Shown one piece after another: positions 1 through 9,120 of a stretch of 64,000 bases of DNA. The first letter of the stretch is position 1. Each line of letters opens with the position of its first letter. Source of the stretch: Prevotella sp. UBA2742. Its GTDB lineage: Bacteria > Bacteroidota > Bacteroidia > Bacteroidales > Bacteroidaceae. The translations under genes and the position numbers were made by a program. The stretch covers positions 54,575 through 118,574 of the forward strand of contig DEJS01000018.1 in the NCBI GenBank assembly GCA_002353485.1, written 5' to 3'. The notes under the pieces are model-generated. The model had not been told where the DNA came from. It did no database searches and saw nothing but the letters and a program-made list of their open reading frames with translations.

Positions 1-1350
1 CTCCACATACCCCGGTTCATAGGTGTAAGAGTACCAGTCGTAGCAGCCTGAGCCAATACAGATGACACCACCCTTACCGTCGTGTGCAGGATACTCCCAT
101 GCTACTACGGCGCCGTCGCCTCCGACACCGAGAATCTTACCACCCGTACGGGCCTCCCAGGCGGCATGGTCATCGTAGCCGCCCCAGTCGGTACCGATAT
201 GATACTGGGCTGTCGAGTTGGTGATATGGTAGCCGGCATCAGTGCAGTAAACCTCCTGTGGGTTGTCGCCCTGAACGAGGTTCTGCCACAGCGGATGGTC
301 GTTCTTACCATCGAAGATGCGGAAGCTCCAAGGACCGCCACACAACTCGGCGCCATCCTCGTTCTGTCCCCAGCAGTTGTTTGGAGTAGTCCACTCGTCG
401 TCACCGGTCACGCCGATGAATGAAGGCAGGTTCGAGGCATAGCGTGTCATAAGCAGGGCACCGCCGTTCTCGTAGAACTGCCGAATCTCATTCTTCGTAT
501 CCAAAGCATCGGTAGCCTTGGCGGCAAAGACGTCGTGACCGTCTACGCCACCATCAACATGCCAGTGCCACCAGATAATCTTACACTCAGAGAGGTCAAG
601 TGTGCCGGCACGCAGGTCGCTGAACGAGGCATAGAGCGAGTTAGGCACGTTGCCCAGCATCCACTGGCAGGCTGCCTTGGCTTCAGGATCGAGTTCGTTC
701 AGGGTAGCGGCAGAACCGACGAAGAGTGCAGCGGGCTTGCCGATGGCAATGACCGTAACGGTATAAGTGGTCTCGGCCGAGTTGTTGGTGACGGTGTACT
801 TAACAGGCTCCGTAAAGTCCATTGCCACGCCAGAGCCTGGGGTTACAGTAGCATTCTGGCTATAGGTAATGGTGGGTACAAGCCCCGTCAGGCCTACAGA
901 TCCGGGTACATAGACGGTGATGGTCTTAGCCTCCTGATCGATGGCTCCCTGATAGATGTCGTTAATATAGAACTGTGTGATGCGAGCCTCGTCGTGGAGC
1001 ACGGAGAGTGTCCAATCCAAGTAGGCATCGCCATTCTTTACGTGCAGAGTTTGGGCAGCACCCATGTTCAGCGTAGCACCTTGACTGATGTTACAAGTAG
1101 CGCCATTAGAAAGGGTAAGGTCAGTCACTTTCATGGCCTGGGTGTCGTAAACCTCTGGCAGGCGCACTACTATGCTTCGTGAAGCCAGGTTAATGGTTCC
1201 CTCGAAGTTATCGAGCTTGATAGCCTCCACCATGCAGTCGCCCGAGAGTCTCAGGTCGCTGGCGTGGTCGTCAGAACAGCTTGTCAAGGCAGCAGGAAAA
1301 GTACAGCATACCAGACAGGCGAATAGGAATTGATATATCTTGGTAATCAT
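1..1350 (-). CDS. SusE-position surface lipoprotein, DUF4960-like (partial, C-terminus off window)
   Basis: The gene starts at 1350 and runs off the left edge after about 450 codons. The N-terminus is a lipoprotein signal peptide with lipobox LTSC near residue 25, followed by bacterial Ig-like/DUF5018-like beta repeats (about 40-220). The following region is rich in Trp and Gly, with IWWHWH and NCWGQN stretches, and resembles the DUF4960 module. It lies 39 bp after susD in the same operon, the usual slot for a surface glycan-binding protein. Proteins of this type occur, as I recall, in fructan loci of Bacteroides and Prevotella. Binding of a glycan at the cell surface is inferred. The domain name is recalled, not searched. 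Confidence 0.75.
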   Translation of the reverse strand, partial: MITKIYQFLFACLVCCTFPAALTSCSDDHASDLRLSGDCMVEAIKLDNFEGTINLASRSIVVRLPEVYDTQAMKVTDLTLSNGATCNISQGATLNMGAAQTLHVKNGDAYLDWTLSVLHDEARITQFYINDIYQGAIDQEAKTITVYVPGSVGLTGLVPTITYSQNATVTPGSGVAMDFTEPVKYTVTNNSAETTYTVTVIAIGKPAALFVGSAATLNELDPEAKAACQWMLGNVPNSLYASFSDLRAGTLDLSECKIIWWHWHVDGGVDGHDVFAAKATDALDTKNEIRQFYENGGALLMTRYASNLPSFIGVTGDDEWTTPNNCWGQNEDGAELCGGPWSFRIFDGKNDHPLWQNLVQGDNPQEVYCTDAGYHITNSTAQYHIGTDWGGYDDHAAWEARTGGKILGVGGDGAVVAWEYPAHDGKGGVICIGSGCYDWYSYTYEPGYVE

Positions 1351-1389
1351 AATCTTAAATTCTTAACTCTTATATTCTTATTCTTCGCA

Positions 1390-3120
1390 TTACCAGTTAC
1401 CGATGTTCTGGGTGTAATGGCCGTTCGAAGCAGAAATCTGACTGAAAGGAATCGGCAGATACTCGTCCTTATCGGCCGTGAAGTGAGCCTCGCCGTAGAT
1501 GGCGCAATGTGGTATTTCCTCGGCATAGTACTTGTTCAGCACCGTGGCAGCCTCGCCCCAGCGGACCAGGTCGAAGAAACGCTCGCTCTCCATGCCCAGC
1601 TCCAGACGACGTTCCATCTTGACAATCTTGATAGTCTCGTCCTTCGTGTAGTTTCCCTTATAGTTGGTGATGTAGAACTTGACACCATAAGCGCCAGGAT
1701 AGCCGGCTATCATCTGGGTGCTGCCAGCGGCACGGGTACGAATCTGGTTTACCAGGTCAATGGCCTGCTGTGTCTGCCCCAGCTGGGCGTATGCTTCGGC
1801 ACGCTCCAGCAGCACGTCGGCATAACGGAAGACGATGCGGTTCATAGAGCTGGCCCAGTAAGAGCCCTTGATAAGGTAAGTGTCGATGAGGGCAGGGTCA
1901 ACATTCTGCTTCAGGGTGACATAGTAGCCATAAAGTCCATTGCTGCGGCTCCAGATGCTGGTCTCCTCCATCATGAAGTTGCGGTTGAACATGTAAGGCA
2001 GTCCAGGCATACCTACTGTCAGGAACAGGCGGGGGTCGGCATTGTCGTTGGCTTTGTCATAGTCCTTGCTGTTGAAGGTGTCGATGAGGGGCAGTCCGTC
2101 AGCACCTGTACGATAGGCATTCACCAGGTTCTGTGAGGGCTTGTAGAAGTCGGTACCTCCGTCCGTCGCGCCGGGGATGTTGGGCGGAATCAGTCCGTAG
2201 CTCCAGTTCAGGTTACCATAGGTAGAGCCGTCGTTGCGTGAGTATTGTATGGCCCACAGGCTCTCCTTGCCGTTCTCGTACTGCTCCTCAGGACGGAAGT
2301 TGTTGTGAATGTCGGCCTCCAGACCGTAGTTGCTATAGAGTGAGGGGTTGCTGAACTCGATAACCTTCTCCAAGTCCTGCTGGTTGATGCTGGTCACCTG
2401 ATTGCTCTTGGGGTCGTCCTGCCGATAGGCTTTATAAAGATACACCTTAGTCAGGAAGGCTGCCGCAGAGGCCTTGGTGGGACGGCCCTTGTCAGTCTGG
2501 GTCACAGGCAGCGTGTTGTAGGCCTCCATCAGGTCGTCGATGATGAGCTGCCAGCCCTCGTCATTGCTATATTCCGTGTTCGACAGCGTGTTATACTCGT
2601 CGTAGGTCATGTTCTCGTTGACGACGAAGGGAATGTTCTTGTAGAGGCGCTTCAGCAGGAAGTGGCCATAGGCACGCAGGAACTTCATCTCGGCCAGGCG
2701 CTGGGCCTTCATCTCAAATTCGCTGGAGTTCAGCAGGGCAATGGCTGAGTTGACGCGCGAGAGGCTGTTATACAGGCGTACCCACATATCGTTGATGTTC
2801 CAGTTGGTGGTCAGCACACCCTGTTGCACCTCCAGCTGATGGAACACGTCGCCGTCGCTCGTTCCCGAGCCGCCCTTATAGGCATCGTCGGAGCGTACGT
2901 CGAAGTTCCACATAGAGAAGGAGGAGTTGATGTCCTCTGCTGTGGTGAAGATAGCGTATGCCGATACTACCATAGCTTCTGCGTTTTCGGCTGTCTTCAC
3001 CTGCTCGTCGCTCAGTGTAGCCTGTGGCACGTGCTCGTCGAGAAAGCTGTCGCAGGAGGTAAGTGTTGCGCTGGTGGCGCAGCATGCGAGACAGGCATAG
3101 ATAATATTATAGAGTTTCAT
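1390..3120 (-). CDS. susD: SusD/RagB family nutrient-binding outer-membrane lipoprotein
   Basis: A 576-residue lipoprotein with lipobox LTSC at about residue 23 and the SusD-like helical core. Typical marks are an N-terminal DSFLDE segment, a tetratricopeptide-like central region, and the C-terminal ERAEAYAQLGQ and ERRLELGMESERFFDLVRWG motifs shared by the RagB/SusD family. Length is normal. It follows susC after 14 bp and precedes the DUF4960-like lipoprotein, so the three form one transcript. It would sit on the cell surface as the lid over the SusC pore and deliver oligosaccharide. The substrate cannot be read from sequence alone; the neighbouring regulator and SusE-position protein suggest fructan. 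Confidence 0.95.
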   Translation of the reverse strand: MKLYNIIYACLACCATSATLTSCDSFLDEHVPQATLSDEQVKTAENAEAMVVSAYAIFTTAEDINSSFSMWNFDVRSDDAYKGGSGTSDGDVFHQLEVQQGVLTTNWNINDMWVRLYNSLSRVNSAIALLNSSEFEMKAQRLAEMKFLRAYGHFLLKRLYKNIPFVVNENMTYDEYNTLSNTEYSNDEGWQLIIDDLMEAYNTLPVTQTDKGRPTKASAAAFLTKVYLYKAYRQDDPKSNQVTSINQQDLEKVIEFSNPSLYSNYGLEADIHNNFRPEEQYENGKESLWAIQYSRNDGSTYGNLNWSYGLIPPNIPGATDGGTDFYKPSQNLVNAYRTGADGLPLIDTFNSKDYDKANDNADPRLFLTVGMPGLPYMFNRNFMMEETSIWSRSNGLYGYYVTLKQNVDPALIDTYLIKGSYWASSMNRIVFRYADVLLERAEAYAQLGQTQQAIDLVNQIRTRAAGSTQMIAGYPGAYGVKFYITNYKGNYTKDETIKIVKMERRLELGMESERFFDLVRWGEAATVLNKYYAEEIPHCAIYGEAHFTADKDEYLPIPFSQISASNGHYTQNIGNW

Positions 3121-3134
3121 ATCGTTGCTGTATT

Positions 3135-6100
3135 TTAGAATGAGACATTAAGACCAAAGGTTACATTAAGAGGGATAGGATAGCCGAAGTTGGCATTCTC
3201 AGGGTCAACACCCGTAAAGTTCTTGCTCTTGATGGTCAGCAGGTTCTGTGCCGACAGATACATACGCAGGCGGGTGAGGTGAATCTTCTCAATAATGCGC
3301 TTGGGCAGGTTGTAGCCCAGCTGTATGGTGCGCAGCTTGGCAAAGGAGCCGTTTTCTACGAAGTAACTCGACACGCGCTTCTCGTTGTTGTTGTCCATCG
3401 TGCTGACGGCGGGTATGTTGCTGCCCATGTTGTTGGGAGTCCAGGCATCGAGCAGACGACGTCCCTTGTTCAGGTTCGAGATGTTCAGACCGCTCCACAG
3501 GTCGGTCTCCTTCTTCAGGTCGCTGATGACGTCGACGCCCTGTACGCCCTGCCAGAACATGGTCAGGTCGAAGTCCTTATACTGCAGGTAGATGTTCAGA
3601 CCCCAAGTGAAGTCGGGTACAGGAGAGTATATCCAGGTCTGGTCCTTTTCGTTGATGACACCGTCGCTGTTCAGGTCCTTCCAGCGGATGCGTCCCAGGC
3701 CGGCACCGTTCTGCGTGGCGTGGTTGTCAATCTCCTGCTGGCTCTTGAAGATGCCGTCGTAGACATAGCCTACCTGTGCCCCCATGGGGTGACCGACCAC
3801 GCTCTCCACGCCGTTGCCGCCGAATGTACCGTTGGCAGCAATAGTCTCAGGAATCTTTACCACCTCGTTGCGATAGGTACCGATGTTGCCTGCTATGTCG
3901 TACGAGAACTTTCCTATCTCGCCACGGTAGCCCAGGTTCAGCTCAATACCTTTGTTCAGCATTTCGCCGGCATTGATCCACTGGCTCGAACCCTCGCCCA
4001 TCACGCCGATGCCGGGCATGTAGACCAGGATGTCCTTCGTCTTCTTATAGTACCACTCGAACGAACCGTACAGGGCGTTGCGGAAGAATCCGAAGTCGAG
4101 ACCGAGGTTGGTCTGTGTCGTGGTCTCCCACTTCAGGTCGTCGTTGCCCAGCTGGTTGCGCTTGAAGCCGCTGGCCAGCTGCTGGCCGCCGTTGGTGCCC
4201 TGAATGTCGTAGCTCGTGCCATAGCTCTGTCCGCCGAATCCTGCCTCGCCATAGTTGCTCTCGAACAGCGTGTAACGTGCTATGTTCGAAATCTCCTGGT
4301 TACCGGTCTGTCCCCACGAGGCACGCAGCTTGATGTTGTCAATCCAGGCGATGTCCTTCATGAAGTTCTCCTGATTGATGCGCCAGCCTGCCGAGATAGA
4401 GGGGAACGTACCATAGCGGTTGTTCTTGCCGAAGCGGCTCGAACCGTCGTAGCGCAGGGTGAACGAGGCCATGTACTTGTCGTCGTAGGTGTAGTTGGCC
4501 TTACCAAAGAACGACACCAGAGTGTATCCTTCGCCGGCACCGAAAGCCTCGGCCTCGCCGACACCCGAGTTGGGCCACATATAGTCGGTGTTCAGCACGG
4601 CATAGTCGTACTTCTTGGCGCTGAACCAGTCGTCGTCCTCGCGGTTCAGCTCTATACCTGCCATGACGTCGGCACGGTGCTTGCCACGCTCCAGGTTGTA
4701 GGTGGCTATGGCGTTCCACATCCACTTGGTCCAGTGCTCCTGCTTGGGCTCTACGCCATTGGTCTTGTTGGCTACCGTACCCTCGGTGATGGGGTAGGTA
4801 AAGATACGCTGCTTCTTCTGCGCATAGTCGATACCAAAGGTCGAACGGATATGGAAGTCCTTCAGCGGATTGATGTCTACGTAGGCATCGCCGAACAGGC
4901 GCCAGTAGGTGTAGCGGTTGTCGCTGTTACGGTCCAGACGGGCCACAGGGTTCTCACGGTCGGGATAGCCCCCCACGGGACCTGCATAGTCGCCGTCCAC
5001 GGTGCGGATGGGCAGCGAGGGATTGAACTGCAGCACATTCTCCAGGAATCCTCCGGGAGCCTGAACCTCAGAGGTGCGGTTCAGTGTGAAGTGCTCGCCG
5101 ATGGTCACCACGTCCAGGTCGCCCATCTTCAGCAGCTTGTACTCGGTATTCATACGTGCAGAGAAACGCTCGAAGTCTGACTGTTTGATGATACCCTTGT
5201 TCTTATAGTAACCCAGCGAGAAGAAGGAAGACCCCTTCTCCGAGCCGTTGCTCAGCGATACGTTGTACTGCTGCACCAGACCTGTGCGTGTGGTCTCCTT
5301 GAACCAGTCGGTGTCGGCAGCGGGCGTAGTTCCGGCGGCGTCCAGATACTTGCTCATGGTGATGCCGTTCAGTGTGGGCACGCCCTGGGCGTCGTAGGCC
5401 CAGTCGTAGTGATAGCCCAGTCCGTTCATGTTGGGGTTCAGACCGTCGTTGACGTAGCCTTGCCACATCACCTGTCCGAACTCCTTGGCGTTCAGCACCT
5501 CCATCTTGTGGGCATAGGTCTGTACGGAGACAGAGGCATCGAAGTCTACCTTCACCGTGCCGCTCTTGCCCTTCTTGGTGGTGATGATGATGACACCGTT
5601 GGCAGCACGGCTACCGTAGATAGAGGCCGAGGCAGCATCCTTCAGTACCTGTATGCTCTCAATGTCGTTGCCGTTCAGCTCGTGCATGCCGGCCTTGGTG
5701 GGCACGCCGTCAATGATGTACAGCGGGTCGTTGTTGTTCAGTGTGCCGATACCACGGATGCGCACCGTGGCCTGACCAGAGGGGGCACCGTCGGCCGAGA
5801 TGTTCATGCCCGGCACACGACCCTGCATAGCCTTGATGGGGTTGTTCTCGTTCTGCTTGGCCAGGTCGCTGGGGCTTACCACCGATACGGCTCCCGTCAG
5901 GTCGGCCTTGCGCTGGGTGGTGTAACCCGTGACGACGACTTCCTCCAGCGAGAGGGCATCGTCCTGCAACGTGACCTTCATGCCGTCCTGTGCAGGCACT
6001 TCCTGGGTCAGAAAGCCAATGTAGCTGATGACCAGCGTACGGCCAGCCTCCACCTTCAGGGTGAAGTTGCCATCGAAGTCGGTAATGGTACCGTTCGATG

Positions 6101-6242
6101 TTCCTTTCTCCATCACGGTGGCTCCGATGACGGTCTCACCCGTCTTGTCGACAACGCTACCCGTGATTGTCTGTTGCGCGTACGTTATAGTACACGCCAA
6201 CAGGGCGAAGAAACTCAGAATGAATCGTTTCGTTTGTTTCAT
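3135..6242 (-). CDS. susC: SusC/RagA TonB-dependent outer-membrane transporter
   Basis: The start at 6242 gives a clean signal peptide ending ITYAQ and a 1035-residue protein. Upstream in-frame codons reach into the promoter and were rejected. The order is a carboxypeptidase-regulatory-like domain (about 25-105), the SusC signature around LEEVVVTGY, a plug domain with RIRGIGTLNNNDPLYIIDGVP, and a C-terminal beta-barrel. It imports oligosaccharides across the outer membrane using TonB energy, with SusD as partner. A TACTTTTG -7 box lies about 50 bp upstream. The membrane AraC regulator is the next gene upstream on the same strand and is the likely activator. Confidence 0.96.
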   Translation of the reverse strand: MKQTKRFILSFFALLACTITYAQQTITGSVVDKTGETVIGATVMEKGTSNGTITDFDGNFTLKVEAGRTLVISYIGFLTQEVPAQDGMKVTLQDDALSLEEVVVTGYTTQRKADLTGAVSVVSPSDLAKQNENNPIKAMQGRVPGMNISADGAPSGQATVRIRGIGTLNNNDPLYIIDGVPTKAGMHELNGNDIESIQVLKDAASASIYGSRAANGVIIITTKKGKSGTVKVDFDASVSVQTYAHKMEVLNAKEFGQVMWQGYVNDGLNPNMNGLGYHYDWAYDAQGVPTLNGITMSKYLDAAGTTPAADTDWFKETTRTGLVQQYNVSLSNGSEKGSSFFSLGYYKNKGIIKQSDFERFSARMNTEYKLLKMGDLDVVTIGEHFTLNRTSEVQAPGGFLENVLQFNPSLPIRTVDGDYAGPVGGYPDRENPVARLDRNSDNRYTYWRLFGDAYVDINPLKDFHIRSTFGIDYAQKKQRIFTYPITEGTVANKTNGVEPKQEHWTKWMWNAIATYNLERGKHRADVMAGIELNREDDDWFSAKKYDYAVLNTDYMWPNSGVGEAEAFGAGEGYTLVSFFGKANYTYDDKYMASFTLRYDGSSRFGKNNRYGTFPSISAGWRINQENFMKDIAWIDNIKLRASWGQTGNQEISNIARYTLFESNYGEAGFGGQSYGTSYDIQGTNGGQQLASGFKRNQLGNDDLKWETTTQTNLGLDFGFFRNALYGSFEWYYKKTKDILVYMPGIGVMGEGSSQWINAGEMLNKGIELNLGYRGEIGKFSYDIAGNIGTYRNEVVKIPETIAANGTFGGNGVESVVGHPMGAQVGYVYDGIFKSQQEIDNHATQNGAGLGRIRWKDLNSDGVINEKDQTWIYSPVPDFTWGLNIYLQYKDFDLTMFWQGVQGVDVISDLKKETDLWSGLNISNLNKGRRLLDAWTPNNMGSNIPAVSTMDNNNEKRVSSYFVENGSFAKLRTIQLGYNLPKRIIEKIHLTRLRMYLSAQNLLTIKSKNFTGVDPENANFGYPIPLNVTFGLNVSF

Positions 6243-6293
6243 TTGCTTCTTAGGTTTTTTTGTTAGTACTCTTGTTTGTGTTAAAATCTGCCG

Positions 6294-6301
6294 CAAAAGT
6301 A
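6294..6301 (-). promoter_or_regulatory. Probable susC promoter, -7 element
   Basis: TACTTTTG on the minus strand fits the Bacteroidota -7 consensus TAnnTTTG. It lies 51 bp before the chosen susC start and in the gap after the regulator gene, which supports a separate regulated transcript for susC-susD-lipoprotein. A convincing -33 TTTG was not fixed. Confidence 0.6.
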
Positions 6302-6382
6302 CAGTAAAAAGGGCCAAACGACTATCAAATATCGTTCAGCCCCTAAGAAATATGTTGCACGGAACAATCGTTGACCATTTAG

Positions 6383-7930
6383 TCACTTTTGTTCACTCCT
6401 GAGGTCCATGGGGTATTTGCCGTACTGCTGCTTGAAACACTTTGAAAAGTAGCCTGGAGTGCCAAAACCCACCTCGTAGGCTATTTCCTGAACGGTCTTT
6501 GTGGTGTTGCACAGCAGCACGTAGCCCTCCTGTAGACGCATGCGTCGCAACAGCTCCACGGGCGTCACTCCCGTGATGGACTTTACCCTGCGGTACAGCT
6601 GCACACGGCTCAGCCCCATCGACTCGCCCAGGTCGTCCATCTTCAGGTTGGGGTTCGACATCTTCTGCCGAATGGCCTCGTTCAGCTGTTCGGCAAAGAG
6701 CACGTCCTGTGACTTGGGCTGGGGCAGTTCTTCCTGCGACGGACTCAGTATTTCGGCCACCTTTCTGCGACTGGCATCGGCATAGAACAGGGTCTGCTCC
6801 TCGTTCAGTGCCTGGCGCTGGCGTATGGCACGGCGCTTCACCACGTAGGCATGCCAGATGGCGATGACGGCCGTCGTCAGCAGTACGATGAGCGCCAAAC
6901 TGGCCCATAGCGCCTTACGCTGGCTGTTGTACAGACCCAGATAGTCCTCCAGCTTGTCCTGAATGGTCACCAGACGGTCGTTTTGCTTCATCAGTTCCTT
7001 CGTAGTGGTGGCAATAGACCAAACATTTTCTTTTACCACCAGTATGCCCTCCAGCGTGTTGATTCGTTTATAGGGCTTTCCGGTCAGAATGTCTACTGCC
7101 AGCCTGACTATCTCGGCTCCTCCTGTGGGATACACGTAGCTGGCCACCTGGTGGCCGAACTGTACGTAGTCCAGACCTTCGCCAGGCATGCCGTCGATGC
7201 CCAGGATGCTGACCTGTCCCTCTGTCTTCGTTTCCACTACGGCCTTGTAGGCTCCTGTGGCCATGCCGTCGTTATGGCAGAACACGATGTCGGGCACGTG
7301 GCCTGAACGGATGTGCTCCGTCACGATGCGATAGGTGGTCTCTGAACTCCAGTCGCCCTCCTCGCATACGTACTCCAGCTCGTCGTGGCCCTTCAGTGCC
7401 TGGGCAAAGCCCTTATGGCGCTCCTGGGCCGGCGAACTGCTCATCAGTGCCGTTATTTCCAGGATGCGGGGCTTGCGGCCTGCGGTCTTGATGCCCTGGG
7501 CTATGTCGACGGCGTTCACGCCTATGGCATGTCCTGCCTCCGTGTTGCTGCCTCCGATGAAGGCGGTATAGTCGTCGCCGTCCACCTTACGGTCGAAGCA
7601 GACGACGGGAATGCCCTTGGCCCTCACACGGGCTATGGCCTCGGCTATGGGGGCGGCCTCGTTAGGCGATACCACCAGCAGGTCGATGCCTTCGCTCACC
7701 AGACTGTCTATCTGCCTGATTTGCTGCCGAGTGTCGTCGTCGGCGTTGGCTATCATCACCTTTACGTTCTTCTCGTATAGGTGCTGTGCAGCCAGCATCT
7801 CCTGGTTCAGCTTGTCGCGCCAGCGTCCTTTACTACATTGCGACACCCCGATACGATAGTCGGCCTCGCCCTCGGCACAAGCCGACAGCAGGCACGCTAT
7901 AATAATAAGGTAAACAACTATTTTATGCAT
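6383..7930 (-). CDS. Membrane one-component regulator: periplasmic sugar-binding domain fused to AraC DNA-binding domain
   Basis: The start at 7930 is chosen because it gives a 515-residue protein beginning with a signal sequence and lipobox-like LLSAC at residue 18. Residues 24-300 form a type I periplasmic binding protein (RbsB-like: SQCSKGRWR near the start, an ANADDD segment, and GEGLDYVQFGHQVASYVYPTGG near the hinge). A coiled stretch leads to a transmembrane helix at about 345-367, then an AraC/XylS helix-turn-helix pair at 405-512 (LYRRVKSITGVTPVELLRR, FGTPGYFSKCFKQQYGKYP). There is no histidine kinase, ATPase or receiver domain, unlike classical hybrid two-component regulators such as the Bacteroides fructose sensor. 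It sits upstream of susC and probably activates it on sensing a monosaccharide, perhaps fructose. Confidence 0.85.
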   Translation of the reverse strand: MHKIVVYLIIIACLLSACAEGEADYRIGVSQCSKGRWRDKLNQEMLAAQHLYEKNVKVMIANADDDTRQQIRQIDSLVSEGIDLLVVSPNEAAPIAEAIARVRAKGIPVVCFDRKVDGDDYTAFIGGSNTEAGHAIGVNAVDIAQGIKTAGRKPRILEITALMSSSPAQERHKGFAQALKGHDELEYVCEEGDWSSETTYRIVTEHIRSGHVPDIVFCHNDGMATGAYKAVVETKTEGQVSILGIDGMPGEGLDYVQFGHQVASYVYPTGGAEIVRLAVDILTGKPYKRINTLEGILVVKENVWSIATTTKELMKQNDRLVTIQDKLEDYLGLYNSQRKALWASLALIVLLTTAVIAIWHAYVVKRRAIRQRQALNEEQTLFYADASRRKVAEILSPSQEELPQPKSQDVLFAEQLNEAIRQKMSNPNLKMDDLGESMGLSRVQLYRRVKSITGVTPVELLRRMRLQEGYVLLCNTTKTVQEIAYEVGFGTPGYFSKCFKQQYGKYPMDLRSEQK

Positions 7931-7984
7931 TGTGCTGATTTTTGATTCTTGGTTCGTAGCCTTCGTAAGGCGGTTTTTCGTCTG

Positions 7985-7992
7985 CAAAATTA
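7985..7992 (-). promoter_or_regulatory. Probable promoter of the AraC-type regulator
   Basis: TAATTTTG on the minus strand with a TTG about 19 bp further upstream matches the Bacteroidota TTG-N19-TAnnTTTG pattern. It leaves a leader of about 45-50 nt before the start at 7930, supporting that start over longer alternatives. Confidence 0.6.
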
Positions 7993-8076
7993 CGAAATAG
8001 CGAGCGAAAAACAAAAAGAATCCCTTTTTTTCTTTCCGCCTCGACTTGCTTCGCAGTCCCGTCGACCTCCCGTTCA

Positions 8077-8163
8077 TGTTCAGTATTTGTTCAGTATATG
8101 TTCAGTGTTTCTTCAGTCATTCACTGGACAAATACTGGACATATACTGAACAAATACTGGACA
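8077..8163. repeat. Eight-unit 11-bp phased repeat array, four direct and four inverted units
   Basis: Octamer TGTTCAGT (one unit TCTTCAGT) starts at 8077, 8088, 8099 and 8110. Its inverted form ACTGGACA or ACTGAACA starts at 8123, 8134, 8145 and 8156. Every step is exactly 11 bp and the two halves mirror around about 8120. The whole forms an inverted repeat with arms of about 41 nt; most of the differences between the arms would be G-U pairs in RNA. It lies in the 366-bp divergent gap between the regulator gene and the SIMPL gene, between their two predicted promoters. It could be a multi-site operator or a long hairpin. No coding signal was seen in the rest of the gap. Confidence 0.9.
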
Positions 8164-8231
8164 AGAACGCGAATACGAGGCGAGCTGGAACTTTTTTGGG
8201 TGAAAGATTTGTGGGTGTCAAAGTTTTGGTG

Positions 8232-8239
8232 TATTTTTG
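8232..8239 (+). promoter_or_regulatory. Probable promoter of the SIMPL gene
   Basis: TATTTTTG fits the TAnnTTTG -7 consensus 57 bp upstream of the start at 8297. It lies just to the right of the 11-bp repeat array, so the array could regulate it. Confidence 0.5.
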
Positions 8240-8296
8240 CAGCGTGGTATCTGCAATGAAGGTTTGCAGTGTAGTTAAATTAACGGAAAATAGCTT

Positions 8297-9001
8297 ATGA
8301 AAGAGAACAGAATGATTGGCTCGGCACTTATTGCGCTGGGACTGGTGTGTCTGGGATGGTTTATCAAGGCCGGCATAGACAACTTTGCCGAGAAGGACCG
8401 TAAGGTGAACGTGAAGGGCCTGTCCGAGCGTGAGGTGGAGGCCGACAAGGTGACGTGGCCCATCGTGTCGAAGGAGGTAGGCAACGACCTGCCTGAGTTG
8501 TACAACAAGATAGGCAGCACGCAGCAGAAGATAAAGGCTTTCCTGCTGCGCAACGGCATCAAGGAGACAGAGCTGACGCAGAACGCCCCGCAGGTGGTGG
8601 ACCTGCAGGCCCGCGAGTATAACGACGGCCACAAGCCCTACCGATACATTGTGACTTCGGTCATTACCGTGACCTCGCAGCAGGTAAAGCAGGTGCGCGG
8701 CATCATAGCCCGCCAGGGCGACCTGCTGAAGGAGGGCGTGGCCATTGTGGACGGAGGCTACGAGAATCCGGTGAAGTACGAGTATGTGTCGTTCAAGGAG
8801 ATGAAGCCCAAGATGATGCAGGAGGCTATTGAGAACGCCGAGAAGACCGCCCAGCAGTTTGCTGAGAACTCGCACTCTAAACTGAACAAGATAGTGAGTG
8901 CGGACCAGGGGCAGTTCTCGATAGAGAACCGCGACGAGAACACGCCCTACATTAAGAAGGTGCGCGTGGTGACGACGGTGACCTATTCGCTGAGGGATTA
9001 G
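8297..9001 (+). CDS. SIMPL domain (DUF541) membrane-anchored periplasmic protein
   Basis: A 234-residue protein with one N-terminal hydrophobic segment (residues 6-26) that acts as an uncleaved anchor or signal. The rest is a SIMPL/DUF541 domain: VNVKGLSEREVEADKVTWP near the start, alternating beta-alpha units, and the TQNAPQVVDL and VRVVTTVTYSL strands. Family members are periplasmic or outer-membrane associated oligomers of poorly defined role. It stands alone, with its own promoter and a strong terminator right after it. It is not clearly linked to the neighbouring PUL apart from sharing the divergent regulatory region. Confidence 0.85.
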   Translation: MKENRMIGSALIALGLVCLGWFIKAGIDNFAEKDRKVNVKGLSEREVEADKVTWPIVSKEVGNDLPELYNKIGSTQQKIKAFLLRNGIKETELTQNAPQVVDLQAREYNDGHKPYRYIVTSVITVTSQQVKQVRGIIARQGDLLKEGVAIVDGGYENPVKYEYVSFKEMKPKMMQEAIENAEKTAQQFAENSHSKLNKIVSADQGQFSIENRDENTPYIKKVRVVTTVTYSLRD

Positions 9002-9030
9002 AGACCCTGCGTTTCCTCCTTGTTCTATAG

Positions 9031-9058
9031 AAATTCTCCGGCCAAGGAGAATTTTTTT
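9031..9058 (+). terminator. Rho-independent terminator after the SIMPL gene
   Basis: Nine-bp stem AAATTCTCC/GGAGAATTT with a 6-nt loop, followed by a run of T. It ends the SIMPL transcript before the sigma factor operon. Confidence 0.88.
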
Positions 9059-9120
9059 GTTTTTTCATGTCACAAAACAGACTCTTTAGCGTATAATAGG
9101 TAAACGGAAGAAACGGAAGT

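Noticed and set aside
3279..5180. Long open frame on the plus strand over susC
   Set aside because: It is the complement of conserved SusC codons, with low-complexity Val/Leu-rich translation and no promoter or family features.
8077..8163. CRISPR-like array
   Set aside because: Units are 8 bp at 11-bp steps with no spacers of CRISPR size, and no cas genes are present.
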